From assembly GCA_965644315.1 (NCBI GenBank), contig CBFFRQ010000057.1:667018-731017 (forward strand): 64,000 nucleotides of DNA, in the 5' to 3' direction. Position numbers and translations under genes: made by a program. Under the pieces are notes generated by a model. It had not been told where the DNA came from, ran no database searches, and saw only the letters and a program-made list of their open reading frames with translations. Shown in pieces: positions 1 through 10,317 of this stretch; within the stretch, counting starts at the first letter, position 1; the number at the start of each line of letters is the position of its first letter. This DNA comes from Caecitellus pseudoparvulus (lineage: Eukaryota; Bigyra: Bicosoecida).

Positions 1-2
1 CT

Positions 3-3000
3 GTCCCGGCACCGGGGGAGAACCGCACCAGCCCTGTGCCAGACACGTCTGGCTTAGTGGTGGCGGCAGTGTTGCGTGCACAGGCCTTTCACGCTGAAGG
101 TGGCACGGCCCTGGCAGCTGGGGAGCTCCCGGCAGAGGAGGCCCCCCCTGAGGCGCCTGAGACAGGCGACGACGAAGGCAAGGACTCCGGGGGCGCGAGT
201 GAGAGCAAGGATGCAGGTGCTGCCGCCGAGCCAGGCGCGCGCAGTGAAAGCCGGGCCCTGCCTCGTTCCGTGTCTGCGCTGTCTGCGCTGTCTGGCCTCA
301 GCTCCGCGGCCCCGGCACCCCGTGCCCAGGCTGAAGGCGAAGATGACCTGCCCCCACCACTCTTCGGGTTCGGCATGTTGTCCCTGTGGCCGGCTCCGTG
401 CGACGTAGAGGTGCTCCAGCACTGGCGCAGCCACACGTCGGTGGTGTTTGGCGCCCGAGCAGCAGTTGGCATGCGCATCACACAGCTAGCAGCCGCGGTA
501 ACGTCGGCGCCGGCAGGCGGGGATGAATGGGGCTCCCCGCGCCCGGACACTCCGAAGCAGCGCGGAGCCCAGCTCGCCCTGCCTGCTGGCGCTGCACACG
601 AGGACGCTGTGACTGCAGCCGTGCCTGCGCCTACCCCAGCAGCCGTCGGACGGGGGCAGGCTCGGAGGCGTGCAGCTCAAGTCCTGGGCCCTGCCCTCTT
701 GCCCCTCCTGCTGTCTGTTGGAGGCGACACCGATGGCTGGTCCAACCAGGCCAGCTCCAGGAAGGCCAGTGCCGCTCTGAAGGAGCTGTTGGGCTGCCTG
801 GACTCCCTGCAGTGGACAGTGTCTGGCCACGGTTTCCGGGTGGAGGCCATGGGGCAAGGCTGGTTCAGGGTGCCCCCCGCCGGCTACGGCGGACCTTTCT
901 GCCCGCGAGGGGACCTTGGCAAGCGGGTGCGGGTGTCTCCCTTGCGCCACCTCGGCGAGCGGGGTCTCGCCCTTGGCGCCGCGTACGACCTATCTCAGGA
1001 AGCACAAGGCGAACCAGGCTCTCCAGGCAGCCACCGCCGTGTCAGCACGGCGGGAGCTGCCCGAGCAGTGCTGGCAACGATCTCAGCTCGTTCCCTTGTC
1101 GGCACTGCGGAGCAGAAGGTGGAGTCTCCCACTGCCGGCGACGGTGGCAAGCGTGCCCAAGGTGAGGGTGGCTTGGCAGCTCTGGCGTTGGGAGCGCTGC
1201 GTCGCCCCTCTGCCCGAGCACCCGGCTTGGCCAGTGGCAGGGTGACCCTGGCGGACCTGGGCGTCTCGGAGGCCGAAGCTCGCACCGTACCGGGAGGCCG
1301 CGTTCGGCGCCTGTTCGACCCCACCCCCGAGGAGCGCATCCAGCTGCTGGCCGAGTCGCTGTTTCGGCGTGTCGTGGTGCTGGGCGGCGTGCGCATGCCC
1401 AGTTCGCGTGCCGGAGTGGCTCCCGACCAGGCTTCCAGCCGGCAAGGCGCCCTGCCGTCAGTGGTGGAGGACGCCCCGGCACGGGAGGTGTCGAAAACCG
1501 ACAGCGCTGCCACTCACGGCGTGCCCACTTCCCACCTAAGCCAGGCCTTGCAGGGCGTGCTGGCCCGGAGAGAGGGTGAGGATTACGATGCCTGGTTCAA
1601 GCGCGCCAACGACGACCCTCGCCTGTCCGACATCTGGCGGCACAGGCAAGCCCTGGCAGAACAGCGCTCCCTGCAGCGCAGGCGGGGCCGCCCAGTGGAC
1701 GGGGAGGTTGTGGTGGCCCCCTCCTGCCTGCAGGCGGCCAAGCTGGCTTCCAAGGGGGGGCTGTCCCAGCGTGGCTTCTTGCCCCTCACCAGCATCTTTC
1801 ACCTGTGCTGCGCGCCCCCTGCTCTGCAGGGCCAGCCAGACGCCTCCGGCGTGGAGGACCGCCCTGCAATTGGACAAGGGGACGCTGCCGCTGTGGATGG
1901 GGGGGATAATGTGGACTTGCCCGCACGGCGCCTGGCGCGTATCGCCTCAGCTGGACTCATGTCCGTGTCAGAGGTGACGGACGAGGGCGCAGTGGCAGCA
2001 GCACTGCTGCAGAAGGGTCGCCGGACGCAGGAGCTGGCGGACGTGCGGCGACCAGACCAGCTGCGCAGTTTGCGCCCGCCAAGCGTGGGGCGCTTTCGCC
2101 CTCATGAGGCGCCCGTCGTGCCGACGCCTGGTAAGGCAGCAGCAGGCGGTAGTGGCCCGGCGTCCACTGCCGCGGGGCAGCGGGCACACGCGCGGCATTT
2201 GGTTCCATCTGCGCTGCCCGACACGCGCACGGCGCAGACGCTGGTGCAGATCCTAGTGAACGAGGTGGAGGGCGAGGAGGAGGTGAAGGGCTCTGGCCGA
2301 GGGCTGCAGTTCCCCCGCAAGGAGCCCCTCTTGGTGGCGTCCTCCACCACCAGCACCCTGGCAGCCCTCCTCAAGCGTGACGCCAGGGCGGATGCGGCGC
2401 GGTCGGAGCAGGTGCGCGCCATCCTGCCTTCTGCCATGGTGCGACGCTTCCCCACTGGAACGCAACTGCAAGGTCCCGTGCCGGAAGGCACCCTGATCAA
2501 GGCTGCCAAAGCCGCTCGCCGCGCTGAGGCGGCAGCCAGTCGAGAGGCGCTGGCCGCCCTCATGGGCGTGCAGACGCAGCCGGTGATGGATTCGCGTCTG
2601 AACAGCGGCGCGCCCGTCGTGGCTGCGGAGGCCGCCATGGTGGGCGGCGCCGTCCGCTTCCCCCCCACTGCACTGAGTTTGCACCGCCCAGAGGACCGGC
2701 CGCCACCCCCGTCGCGCATGCACACAAGTGCCACCAGCCTGGGCTCTGGCGTGCCAGCTCTGCAGGCCACCATGTCAGCTCACCAGGCCCTGGTGCCTTC
2801 TGCAGCAGCCCAAGACGCCAGCCGGCCTCGTGGGCTGGTGTCTCCGCTGTGCATGCCAGGCCCAAGTACTACATCTCTGGGCGCAGGAGATTCCCTGGGA
2901 GCGGCCAGCTCGGCGTCCTTTCTCCGAGTCCCACCAGAGGCCGGGTGCCGGTATGGCATGGCGGGCTCCGAGGCTGACGTGGCGGCTGAGGAGTGGCTGC

Positions 3001-5057
3001 AGGGCGCCAGCCCCAGATCTGGCAGGGAGGGGCCCGATGCACGGCCCACCACTCCCCAGCAGAGGGCCAGCATCACCGCCGACGACTCGGATGATGAGGC
3101 GCTGCCGCCTCCGAGTACATTCCTCGCGGATGTGGCCAGCGGCTCCATCTCTGCGGTGGATGTCGTACCAGGGTGGACGGCCCCCCCCAAAGCCGCTGAC
3201 ATCGTGGCCATGCGCCAGCGTGAGGCCCGGCGCCTGCGCAGCCGGGGCGGAAGCAGGGCTGCAAAAGCGCAGACCAGCCCCAAGATCACCTCCACGGCGC
3301 CGTCACGGGCCTTGGCCATCGCGCCCATGGGCGCAGAACGACAACGCCCCTCCCGTGTTCTGCACCCCGCCCTTGTTCAGAGCATGAAGGCGTCTGTGCG
3401 GCGGGAGCAGACCAAGCAGCACCGACGGGACATGCAGAGCCAGCGGGGGGAGCGGGGGACTGCACAAGCTGACTCCGCTGGTGACCAGGGGCGCACTCTG
3501 GCGCAGCGGGAGGTGCTGGGCGCCCCCACATCCACCATTGAGTTGGGTCCACCCGGCGGCGCACCAGGCCAGCCAGCAGAGGAGGGCGGCGGCGTCTCGC
3601 CCCGATTCACCGTCGCGGGGGCCTCGGCGCTCCTGCACGTAGAGCGCTATGCCGGCGACCTGGAGGCTTTCGGCGGCTCGAAGGATGCGGAGGAGAAGGG
3701 AGGCGCTGGTGCACCGGTGCGCGCTCGTCCCGGCCCCGGGTTTCTCCTGGACGGCCAGGTGGCTGATGTGAACGAAGGTGCGCGGCGCGGGATCGGCGGC
3801 AGCATCCCCTTCTCGGCACCACCGCGTCAGCGCTCCGCCATCGTCAGCCCGTTGAAGGCGGGCGGCAAGGCAGGTGCCTCCCTGTGGTTGTCAGCTGCTG
3901 ACGTCGTTGTGGCTGAGCGCAGCAAGCGGGCCCACCCAGGAGTCTCGGCAGCTGCAGCTGCTGCGACGGGGGACGGTCTGTCAGCGGCCCAGGCGGCGTA
4001 TGTGGGAGAGGGCAAGCGAGCTGGCAAGCGAGCGGGCGCGCGCGTGCCTGGTGACGTGCGTGGCTTCGTGACTCCCCGCAGCGAGGAAGGTGGCCCGCCG
4101 TTGGTGCGTGCAGCCAACAGCGCAGGGGTTGGGCGCAGCCTGCGTGCCCGTGGCACTGCCCCTGCTGGCCGTTCACTGCTGTCAGTGCACCAAAGCACTG
4201 AGCGCACGCTGCGCGCTGCCGCTCATGGAGCCGCCTCAGCGCCACGCCTTCGGGATGTCGAGCAGGGCATGGACGACGAGACAGTGAGTGAGCTGGCCAA
4301 GTACGGCATGTTCACTCTAAAGGACACGTTACAGAGCCGGGTTGTGCCCGCCCTCGGGTCTCGCCGACCGCACTCAAGCAGAGCTGGCCTGTCAGAAGCC
4401 ATGCACGTGGCGCTGGGCGGCAGTGACTCCATGGCCAGTGTGGGCGCTGGAAAGCGCATCAAAGGTGACTCGGACGTCGCCCGGGCCGCAAGTGTCGTGC
4501 GTGGGCTGGAAGTGGGGGACACGGGCGCTGGCCTACGCAGTGCATTGCAGGGCGACAGTGACTCAGACGAGGAGCCTCTGGGCCGCACCCAGGCCGGTGA
4601 TGGTGGCGCACAAACTGCCAAGGCAAGCCACTCCGGCTCCAAGTTCAGCATGGCCGGACCAGCCGGCAGCGTGGCGCCTGGCTTTGCCAGTGCCAAGTCG
4701 TTGGAGGCTGCCCAACTGCTGGAGGCAACGACGCGGGCCGCAGCGTACGTGGCGGGGAAGCGGGGACCAACGACAGGCGGCCTGCCCGATGCAGCCTCGT
4801 CACAAGTTCGAGTGCACGGCGTGACAACGCCTGCTCGCATCAAGGCTTTGCGAGTGCGCGGCGCAGCCACTTCAACTCCGCCTTCCAAGCAAAAGCGCGA
4901 CCCCAACGCAGCCAAGACTGGTGGACGGGAGCAGGCCAGCGCCATGTTCGTTGCCAAGCAGCCTGTGCTGAGTGCTTTTGACAAGCCCATGCCGCGGCCC
5001 AGTCTCAGCACACTCCGCAAGCAGATGCAGGAGGAGCGCCGCAGCGGAGCTAGGTAG
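3..5057 (+). CDS. Large disordered protein, 5'-truncated by the window edge
   Basis: The reading frame is open from base 3 to a TAG at 5055-5057, about 1,684 codons. The first apparent start at 36 is GTG, so the real start almost certainly lies left of the window. The protein is rich in Ala, Gly, Ser, Pro and Arg, with acidic serine patches such as DDSDDE and DSDSDEE, and looks mostly intrinsically disordered. One more ordered stretch (EERIQLLAESLFRRVVVLGG, around 1330-1390) could be a short helical segment. I recognise no domain, signal peptide or membrane segment. No GT-AG intron is obvious because the frame is uninterrupted, although in-frame introns cannot be excluded. The stop is 109 nt from the stop of the convergent aspartic protease gene. 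Function unknown. Confidence 0.7.
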   Translation, partial: VPAPGENRTSPVPDTSGLVVAAVLRAQAFHAEGGTALAAGELPAEEAPPEAPETGDDEGKDSGGASESKDAGAAAEPGARSESRALPRSVSALSALSGLSSAAPAPRAQAEGEDDLPPPLFGFGMLSLWPAPCDVEVLQHWRSHTSVVFGARAAVGMRITQLAAAVTSAPAGGDEWGSPRPDTPKQRGAQLALPAGAAHEDAVTAAVPAPTPAAVGRGQARRRAAQVLGPALLPLLLSVGGDTDGWSNQASSRKASAALKELLGCLDSLQWTVSGHGFRVEAMGQGWFRVPPAGYGGPFCPRGDLGKRVRVSPLRHLGERGLALGAAYDLSQEAQGEPGSPGSHRRVSTAGAARAVLATISARSLVGTAEQKVESPTAGDGGKRAQGEGGLAALALGALRRPSARAPGLASGRVTLADLGVSEAEARTVPGGRVRRLFDPTPEERIQLLAESLFRRVVVLGGVRMPSSRAGVAPDQASSRQGALPSVVEDAPAREVSKTDSAATHGVPTSHLSQALQGVLARREGEDYDAWFKRANDDPRLSDIWRHRQALAEQRSLQRRRGRPVDGEVVVAPSCLQAAKLASKGGLSQRGFLPLTSIFHLCCAPPALQGQPDASGVEDRPAIGQGDAAAVDGGDNVDLPARRLARIASAGLMSVSEVTDEGAVAAALLQKGRRTQELADVRRPDQLRSLRPPSVGRFRPHEAPVVPTPGKAAAGGSGPASTAAGQRAHARHLVPSALPDTRTAQTLVQILVNEVEGEEEVKGSGRGLQFPRKEPLLVASSTTSTLAALLKRDARADAARSEQVRAILPSAMVRRFPTGTQLQGPVPEGTLIKAAKAARRAEAAASREALAALMGVQTQPVMDSRLNSGAPVVAAEAAMVGGAVRFPPTALSLHRPEDRPPPPSRMHTSATSLGSGVPALQATMSAHQALVPSAAAQDASRPRGLVSPLCMPGPSTTSLGAGDSLGAASSASFLRVPPEAGCRYGMAGSEADVAAEEWLQGASPRSGREGPDARPTTPQQRASITADDSDDEALPPPSTFLADVASGSISAVDVVPGWTAPPKAADIVAMRQREARRLRSRGGSRAAKAQTSPKITSTAPSRALAIAPMGAERQRPSRVLHPALVQSMKASVRREQTKQHRRDMQSQRGERGTAQADSAGDQGRTLAQREVLGAPTSTIELGPPGGAPGQPAEEGGGVSPRFTVAGASALLHVERYAGDLEAFGGSKDAEEKGGAGAPVRARPGPGFLLDGQVADVNEGARRGIGGSIPFSAPPRQRSAIVSPLKAGGKAGASLWLSAADVVVAERSKRAHPGVSAAAAAATGDGLSAAQAAYVGEGKRAGKRAGARVPGDVRGFVTPRSEEGGPPLVRAANSAGVGRSLRARGTAPAGRSLLSVHQSTERTLRAAAHGAASAPRLRDVEQGMDDETVSELAKYGMFTLKDTLQSRVVPALGSRRPHSSRAGLSEAMHVALGGSDSMASVGAGKRIKGDSDVARAASVVRGLEVGDTGAGLRSALQGDSDSDEEPLGRTQAGDGGAQTAKASHSGSKFSMAGPAGSVAPGFASAKSLEAAQLLEATTRAAAYVAGKRGPTTGGLPDAASSQVRVHGVTTPARIKALRVRGAATSTPPSKQKRDPNAAKTGGREQASAMFVAKQPVLSAFDKPMPRPSLSTLRKQMQEERRSGAR

Positions 5058-5166
5058 GCGAAAGGGAGACCAGGCGGGTCCACTGACAAACACCACGTCG
5101 CGATGGCAATGCACACACAGCAACATGGTCAGTGGGGGGCACAGAGTTCCGAACATCGCTGCCCAC

Positions 5167-6868
5167 TTACTGCCAGGCTGAGTCTTCGGGGTGTCGCGAG
5201 CGGGAGTCCACGCCCCCCGTTGTCGTGTAGCCATACGCGGCAGCAGTAGTGGTGTACTGCGCACTCTGTGACAAATCTGCATACGTACCAGGATGATACG
5301 CCGCACTAACGCCGTACCCCTGCGAGCCATGGCCGGCATCGCTGTTGTATGGGTCGTCCATGAGATCGTACGTGGGCAGAGCATCTTCTTGAGCTGCCTT
5401 GGAGCGACAGACACCGCAGGCATACATGCCAACTGCAATGAGGAAGCAACCAGCGCCGACGCCCACTCCAATGTACACCCACAGCCACTTGTCAACTGGG
5501 TGCTTCGGCAGCTTGTAGGATGAGGGCTGGGGCGGCTCAGAGCTCCCAGTGGGGGCTAGCCCCACCCTGTGCTGGTCCTGATCAAAGGCAGATGCAAAGG
5601 CAATCTGGAATGTGTCCCCCAGCAGCCACTCTCCACCCGGCAGGGTGGAGGGGATGCCATCCACCCGCAGCGCACACACATCCTGCCGCAGTGTGCAGGG
5701 GGGCCCGCAGCAGTAGTACTGCGAGGGCCGCAGCACAAAGTCATACAGGCCGTCACCTTGCACACCACCTTGCACGACGTGCATGACAAAGGTTATGTTG
5801 GGCAGAGCTGGCAGCGCCGCTTGCGGGCAGGAGCCGGAGTACGAGTCGCAAGCATGCCCAGCCGCGCTGGATGCGAGCAGGACCGCCTCAAAGAAGTCCT
5901 CAAAATCCTGGCCTGGCATGAGCAAGAGGGACGTGCCGGTGTCCACTACCCCAGGCACGGGCGCTGCGTTGGGGGTATCAGGCACGAAGTCCATGGCGTC
6001 GTATGTGACGTCGCCGTCATCGCTCTCGCTGCGCCCGACGAAGGATGAGAGGACTACGTGGTAGAGCTGCACAGAGTAAAACGCGAAGGAGGACTTCCCG
6101 CGGGACAGCCGGTACTGCAGGGTCGGCATCCATGCCCAGGGGTGGCGGGAGTACGAGGAGTTGGCGGCACCCAGCGTCATGGAGCTACCTGCCTGCCCAT
6201 GGCCAGACATGTAGAAGGAGAAGACACGTGGTTCGCCCGCTGCATCAGCCCAGCGCTGGAACCAGGTGGGGGAGGTGACGGAGGCAAGGGCAGGGTAGGC
6301 CAGGCCCAGGATGCCATCAGCTGCAAAGCCACAGGTCCACGGCTCCTGTGTGCCTGCGCCCGCCACGCCCAGGTCCAGGTCTGGAAGCGCCTGCCCTCCC
6401 AGCGTGACTGTGTCCGTGCCCACGGCCACGGTCACGTTCCCACTGCCATAGCCTAGGAACTGCTTTCGATCAGCGTTGTGCCACGTCTTGCTGGCACCGG
6501 TGTTGAACAGGCTGTGCTCGTTCCGGCAGGAGGGGTTTGGGAACGGCACGTCTGTGCCGAGCACCCACAACTGCAGGAGGCGCGGGGCAAGTGTGCGGAG
6601 CACGAAGGGCCCAATCCAGCTGCGGTGGAGCACTCACATCAGAGGAGCCGGTGTCCAGCTGCACCTTGAGCTCTTGCCCGCCAATCGTCAGCGTGGCGCC
6701 GTAGGCTAGATTGTCTGTGTTGTCTACTGGGACCAGGCCAGAGGCAAGGCGCCGCCTCTGAAATGTCGAGCGGATACGAGTGAGGGGCAGGGACAGGGGG
6801 ACTGCATGGATGCCTTGGACACACAACCAGAGGCCTACTGCGAGGCGTAGTAGTGAAGTGGGTGCCAT
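5167..6868 (-). CDS. Membrane-anchored pepsin-family aspartic protease
   Basis: Two exons on the minus strand, 6868-6638 and 6570-5167, with a 67-nt GTGAGT...GCAG intron (6571-6637), give 544 aa. Residues 1-22 form a signal peptide (LLRLAVGLWLCVQGIHA). The first catalytic motif, DTGSSD at 72-77, ends exactly at the splice site and continues as LWVLG; the second is DTGTS with Asp287. Both active-site aspartates of family A1 are therefore present. A cysteine-rich C-terminal lobe is followed by one membrane segment (WLWVYIGVGVGAGCFLIAVG) and a cytosolic tail of about 80 residues rich in Tyr, Gly and Ser. This predicts a type I membrane protease of the secretory, endolysosomal or surface route. 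It is divergently arranged with the mS33-like gene, 350 nt apart. The family is certain; the substrate is unknown. Confidence 0.93.
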
Positions 6869-7218
6869 CTCCGGCTCTTTGCACTTGGGTGAAATCTCAG
6901 CAACTTCCGCGCAGCAGCAGCACAAGCCACGCCTTGGCCACACCCAGTGCACCGAGGCTGGAAGGGAGGCGCAGAGAAAGTAAGCCGAGTACGTAGAACA
7001 CAGCAAGTCTAGTGTGATGTTGTGGTCTGTGCACTTTGCACGGCGGGCGTGTTTCGCCCAGCGACAGGGGGTGGCTGGCCTTGGCAGCCGCCTTCCCCGA
7101 GAATGTGGGTCCTGGCGCACAAAGTCCTCGCTGCACCACATCCATTCTTGCAGGTTGCATAGCCATCGCTGACGACCCCAGGACTTGGACGGCAGCCCAC
7201 CAGCCTTTTACGCACAGC
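6869..7218. other. Divergent intergenic region (350 nt)
   Basis: Lies between the ATG of the aspartic protease (minus strand) and the ATG of the mS33-like gene (plus strand), so it should hold both promoters and 5' UTRs. The frame of the plus-strand gene stays open back to 7036, but that upstream start is not supported by resemblance to any family. I see no TATA box, RNA gene or repeat. Confidence 0.5.
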
Positions 7219-9207
7219 ATGTCCGGACTGCAAGCTGCAGCCAAGGCCCGCGTGGCCTCGGCAGCGCGCCGCATTTTCGGGGACTTCGAGCTCACGAACG
7301 GCGCTGGGACTGGGCGCAAGTACCTGAAGGCGGTGAACCGCGCACATGGTGTCCTGAAGTACACCCCCGATCAGATGCGCGACTTCAACTTCGCCGGCCT
7401 GCCCCACGCCAAGGCGCTCTTCCAGTATGACTACAAGCAGTACCTGAAGAGCCAGGGTGACGCGAAGTATGAAAAGCTGAAGGAACGAGACGGCTTCCAC
7501 CCTGACATCCACGACGTGCACAAGGCACACCAGCTGAATGCTGTTAAAGAAGAGCACGATGTTGGCGTGGGTGAGGTGCTGCCTGAGGAAGTGGCGTCGT
7601 TCAGCGCTGCTGCGGAAAAAGGGCAGCTGGTTAGTGCCGTCAGTTTGGTTGAGAGCATCGTGCAGCGCCTGGAGGCGGCCGCCGAAGGTGCAAAGGAGCA
7701 GGAAGCCGCAACTATCGAGGCCCTCCTCTCCTCCCAACGGAGCAGGCTGGAGACCTTGCAGAGTGCGCTGGAGGCACTGCCTGAAGGTGATGGCGAGGAG
7801 ACGGTGCCCGAGGCCGCTGCTGCTGCTAACTCCATCGCTGCCATCGACCCCACTGCCCTAATGGGCCCTGGTGCAGTGGACTCCAAGGCATTCCCAGGCT
7901 ACACCATGTATGCCATTGCACGGCAGCGACTTGGCAGCGCCCCCTCCGCCGGGACTGCCTCTGCCTCCAGCGACCAGAGCAGCCATCATGATGAGGCGAG
8001 TGGAGCAGCCGCACCAAGGGCAGCAGCTGCAGCAGCCCTGGCGCAGTACTTCCAAGCCATCGTGCCAGCACCTCTGCACACCTTGGATCAGTACAAGCCA
8101 GGCGCTATCCCGGTGCTGGCCCCGCCCACCCCCGCCGACGCAGCTGCCGCTGCCCCCAGCATTGACTCTGGCGATTACGACGAGGCGCTGCAAGCTGCCG
8201 CCCGTGGCGTGGAGGGCGACGGTGTGGAGGCCGCCCTTCAGGCCCTGCTCGCCGGCACGGCCGCGGCAGAGGACCCCGCCGGCTTGGAGGCGTGGGCGAC
8301 CACCATGGTCTCCGCATCCCTCCTGCACACCTTTGTGACGTGGCTGGCAGCTGTGCGGCCCAGCGCAGCGCCAGCCTCTGTCGGGGCCCTGGACCTGGAA
8401 AAGTACGTGCCGGGCCTGCACTCTGACGTGGGGTCCCTGGAGCTGCCGCTGTCCGCCTTAGGCACAGATGAGGCTGCCCTGCCGGCCCTGCTCAGCGCCC
8501 TGCTGGCAGATGCGACGCCCTTCGCGCAAGACGAGCGGCAGCTGGCCGGCATGCCCACTGGCGGCATGGTGACGGAGGAGGACCTGCGACTGGAGGAGGC
8601 TTGCGCTGCCACCGTTCTGGACGGCGCCGTGGACGCTTGGCAGTCGCCCACGAGCTTGTTGGAGGCTGCCGCTGAGGGTGGCGTGACCGCCCTCCCTCCC
8701 TCCCTGCGCACGCAGCTGCGAGTGCAGGTGGTGGACCATCTTATGCAGGCGGTGGCCGTCTTGCGGGGTGATGAGTGGGCACAGGCAGACACGCTGGGGG
8801 TTGGGCAAGGCCTGACTGCTGAGCAGGCCTCCGAGCGAGTGGAGCACTTCCTGTCCTGGCTGCTGCCTTGGGCAGGCGAGGCGAAAGCGTTGCAGGACAA
8901 GGCCCGCTTGGCAGCCGTCTTTGCCGTGCAAGACTGGGTTGCCGCTGGCTCTGAGAAGGTGGACGCGTGGGAGGCAGCGGTGGAGGCTGACGCTGACAGC
9001 GAGGTGGCGGCGAGTGTGCCCGTGCTGGCCACTGGGGAGGCAGTGCGGTCTGCTGGCATGCGGCGCCTGCAGCACCTGTGGCGCACTGTGCAGTACCCCA
9101 CGACGGCCCATGCCCTGGACGCCTACGCAGTGCATTTGGTGACCACAGACAGGCACCCGCTGGCCCTGGACCTGGCCCTGCCTCTCGGCCAGGCTGAGCG
9201 GGCGTAG
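7219..9207 (+). CDS. Protein with a possible mitoribosomal mS33-like N-terminus and a long C-terminal extension
   Basis: Single exon from ATG 7219 (MSGLQAAAKARV) to TAG 9205-9207, 662 aa. I prefer this start to the upstream one at 7036 because the recognisable part begins here. Residues 1-100 (RRIFGDFELTNGAGTGRKYL, then YTPDQMRDFNF and a basic segment) resemble the mS33/Rsm27 pattern of an aromatic-start helix, N-x-x-x-G-x-K/R-x-L and a Y-x-P turn. mS33 proteins are normally about 100 residues. Here about 560 further residues follow, Ala-rich, acidic and helical, with no domain I recognise. The mS33 assignment is inference from a short motif; the protein could be something else. The stop is 9 nt from the stop of the convergent phosphatase gene. 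Confidence 0.6.
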   Translation: MSGLQAAAKARVASAARRIFGDFELTNGAGTGRKYLKAVNRAHGVLKYTPDQMRDFNFAGLPHAKALFQYDYKQYLKSQGDAKYEKLKERDGFHPDIHDVHKAHQLNAVKEEHDVGVGEVLPEEVASFSAAAEKGQLVSAVSLVESIVQRLEAAAEGAKEQEAATIEALLSSQRSRLETLQSALEALPEGDGEETVPEAAAAANSIAAIDPTALMGPGAVDSKAFPGYTMYAIARQRLGSAPSAGTASASSDQSSHHDEASGAAAPRAAAAAALAQYFQAIVPAPLHTLDQYKPGAIPVLAPPTPADAAAAAPSIDSGDYDEALQAAARGVEGDGVEAALQALLAGTAAAEDPAGLEAWATTMVSASLLHTFVTWLAAVRPSAAPASVGALDLEKYVPGLHSDVGSLELPLSALGTDEAALPALLSALLADATPFAQDERQLAGMPTGGMVTEEDLRLEEACAATVLDGAVDAWQSPTSLLEAAAEGGVTALPPSLRTQLRVQVVDHLMQAVAVLRGDEWAQADTLGVGQGLTAEQASERVEHFLSWLLPWAGEAKALQDKARLAAVFAVQDWVAAGSEKVDAWEAAVEADADSEVAASVPVLATGEAVRSAGMRRLQHLWRTVQYPTTAHALDAYAVHLVTTDRHPLALDLALPLGQAERA

Positions 9208-9216
9208 GCGCAAGGC

Positions 9217-9693
9217 TCACTTGCTCAGCAACTGCTCAATGATACCCTCCACACCCTTCTCTACCAACGCCACCACACCGGCATGCCCCCCCTCGTAGTA
9301 CGGGTCAGGCACGTCCGTGACACCCTCCTCTGGGCAGTAGCTGCAGAACATGCTGAGCTTGCTGTGGTGCTCGGGGGCAAGCAGTCGCTTGAGGTCGTGC
9401 ATGTTACTGGTGTCCATGGCAATGATGTGGTCATACAGTGCCCCGTCTGCCTTATTTACTTGGGAGGCTGTGTGCTCGCTCAAGTCGTACCCTGCAGCCT
9501 TCGCAGCGCGGACCATGTTGCTGTCGGCGCCTTCGCCAACGTGGTGGCTGCAGGTGCCAGCAGAGGCGATGGTCACTGGCACGCCAGCAGCCTCTGCCTT
9601 GTCCTTCAGCACCCAGTGTGCGACGGCGGAGCGGTTGATATTGCCCAGGCAGACCAAGAGGACGGAAGGTGCTGAAGCGCTGCTCGACGCCAT
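9217..9693 (-). CDS. Low-molecular-weight protein tyrosine phosphatase
   Basis: 158 aa from the ATG at 9693; an in-frame ATG at 9723 would add ten residues, but the shorter start places the P-loop at the family's usual distance from the N-terminus. The catalytic loop is C15-L-G-N-I-N-R21-S (Cys-x5-Arg) and the general acid is D130 in DPYY, both typical of the LMW-PTP/arsenate-reductase fold. Usual family length is about 155-160 residues. The residue before the P-loop arginine, normally the second cysteine that forms a protective disulfide with the nucleophile, is Asn20 here. The PIAE motif after the loop is AVAH. The enzyme is probably cytosolic and dephosphorylates phosphotyrosine. Single exon. 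Confidence 0.95.
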   Translation of the reverse strand: MASSSASAPSVLLVCLGNINRSAVAHWVLKDKAEAAGVPVTIASAGTCSHHVGEGADSNMVRAAKAAGYDLSEHTASQVNKADGALYDHIIAMDTSNMHDLKRLLAPEHHSKLSMFCSYCPEEGVTDVPDPYYEGGHAGVVALVEKGVEGIIEQLLSK

Positions 9694-9849
9694 GGCGAAA
9701 CGCCCACTGATGCAGCTGCACACGAAGGAGACGCGGCAACTAACGCGTAAACAAAATCAACAGTGCACCGGAGTCAGAATTGAACACGCTGCCCGCGCAC
9801 ATTGGTCGGTTTTCAAGTTGCTTCACCAGAGGCTTTTGATCGGGGTGGC

Positions 9850-10317
9850 ATGGAGCTCGCGGAATTTGAAGCCGCCCTTCAGGCATACCCTGTCGTGCGG
9901 CCAGCCACCACGGTCTTGCCACCACCAACTGTGAGTCTGGGCCTGCACCCAAACCCTCCACATGGAGTCTGCTGTGATGCACCCCCCGCCCCCTTCTCTT
10001 GATTTGCTCAGAGTCAAGGGGGCCTCTTTGGATCGGCTGGCGGAGGCGGCGCTGCCAAGTCCACGAGGCAGAGGGCCGCGGCGCCCCTTGCCCTGCACCT
10101 GCCAAGCACAGCCGAGTACAGCGCACTGGCTAAAGCGGGTGCCCAGCCATCAACTGCTGACGCCAAGCTGCGCGCATGGTGCGCTGCTGCCGGCATGTCA
10201 CGGGACACTTGCCGAGAGGTGGAAGGGCGCATGCGTCTCCTGTCCACGGTGGTGGCCTTGAGTTTAAACCTGGAAGACATGGAGAGGGTGGCGCTAGCCC
10301 TAGAGTGCAGCGGGTGA
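9850..10317 (+). CDS. Small two-exon protein of unknown function
   Basis: Exon 1 is 9850-9930 (MELAEFEAALQAYPVVRP...) and exon 2 is 10012-10317, joined across an 81-nt GTGAGT...CTCAG intron at 9931-10011 in phase 0. The product is 128 aa, ending in LEDMERVALALECSG and TGA at 10315. Two amphipathic helical regions flank a Gly/Ala linker. I recognise no family. Support for a real gene comes from a good intron of the size used throughout the window, an open frame across the junction and a helical composition in the second exon. It starts divergently from the phosphatase (157 nt between ATGs) and converges on the filamin-repeat gene with a 93-nt gap. Confidence 0.6.
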
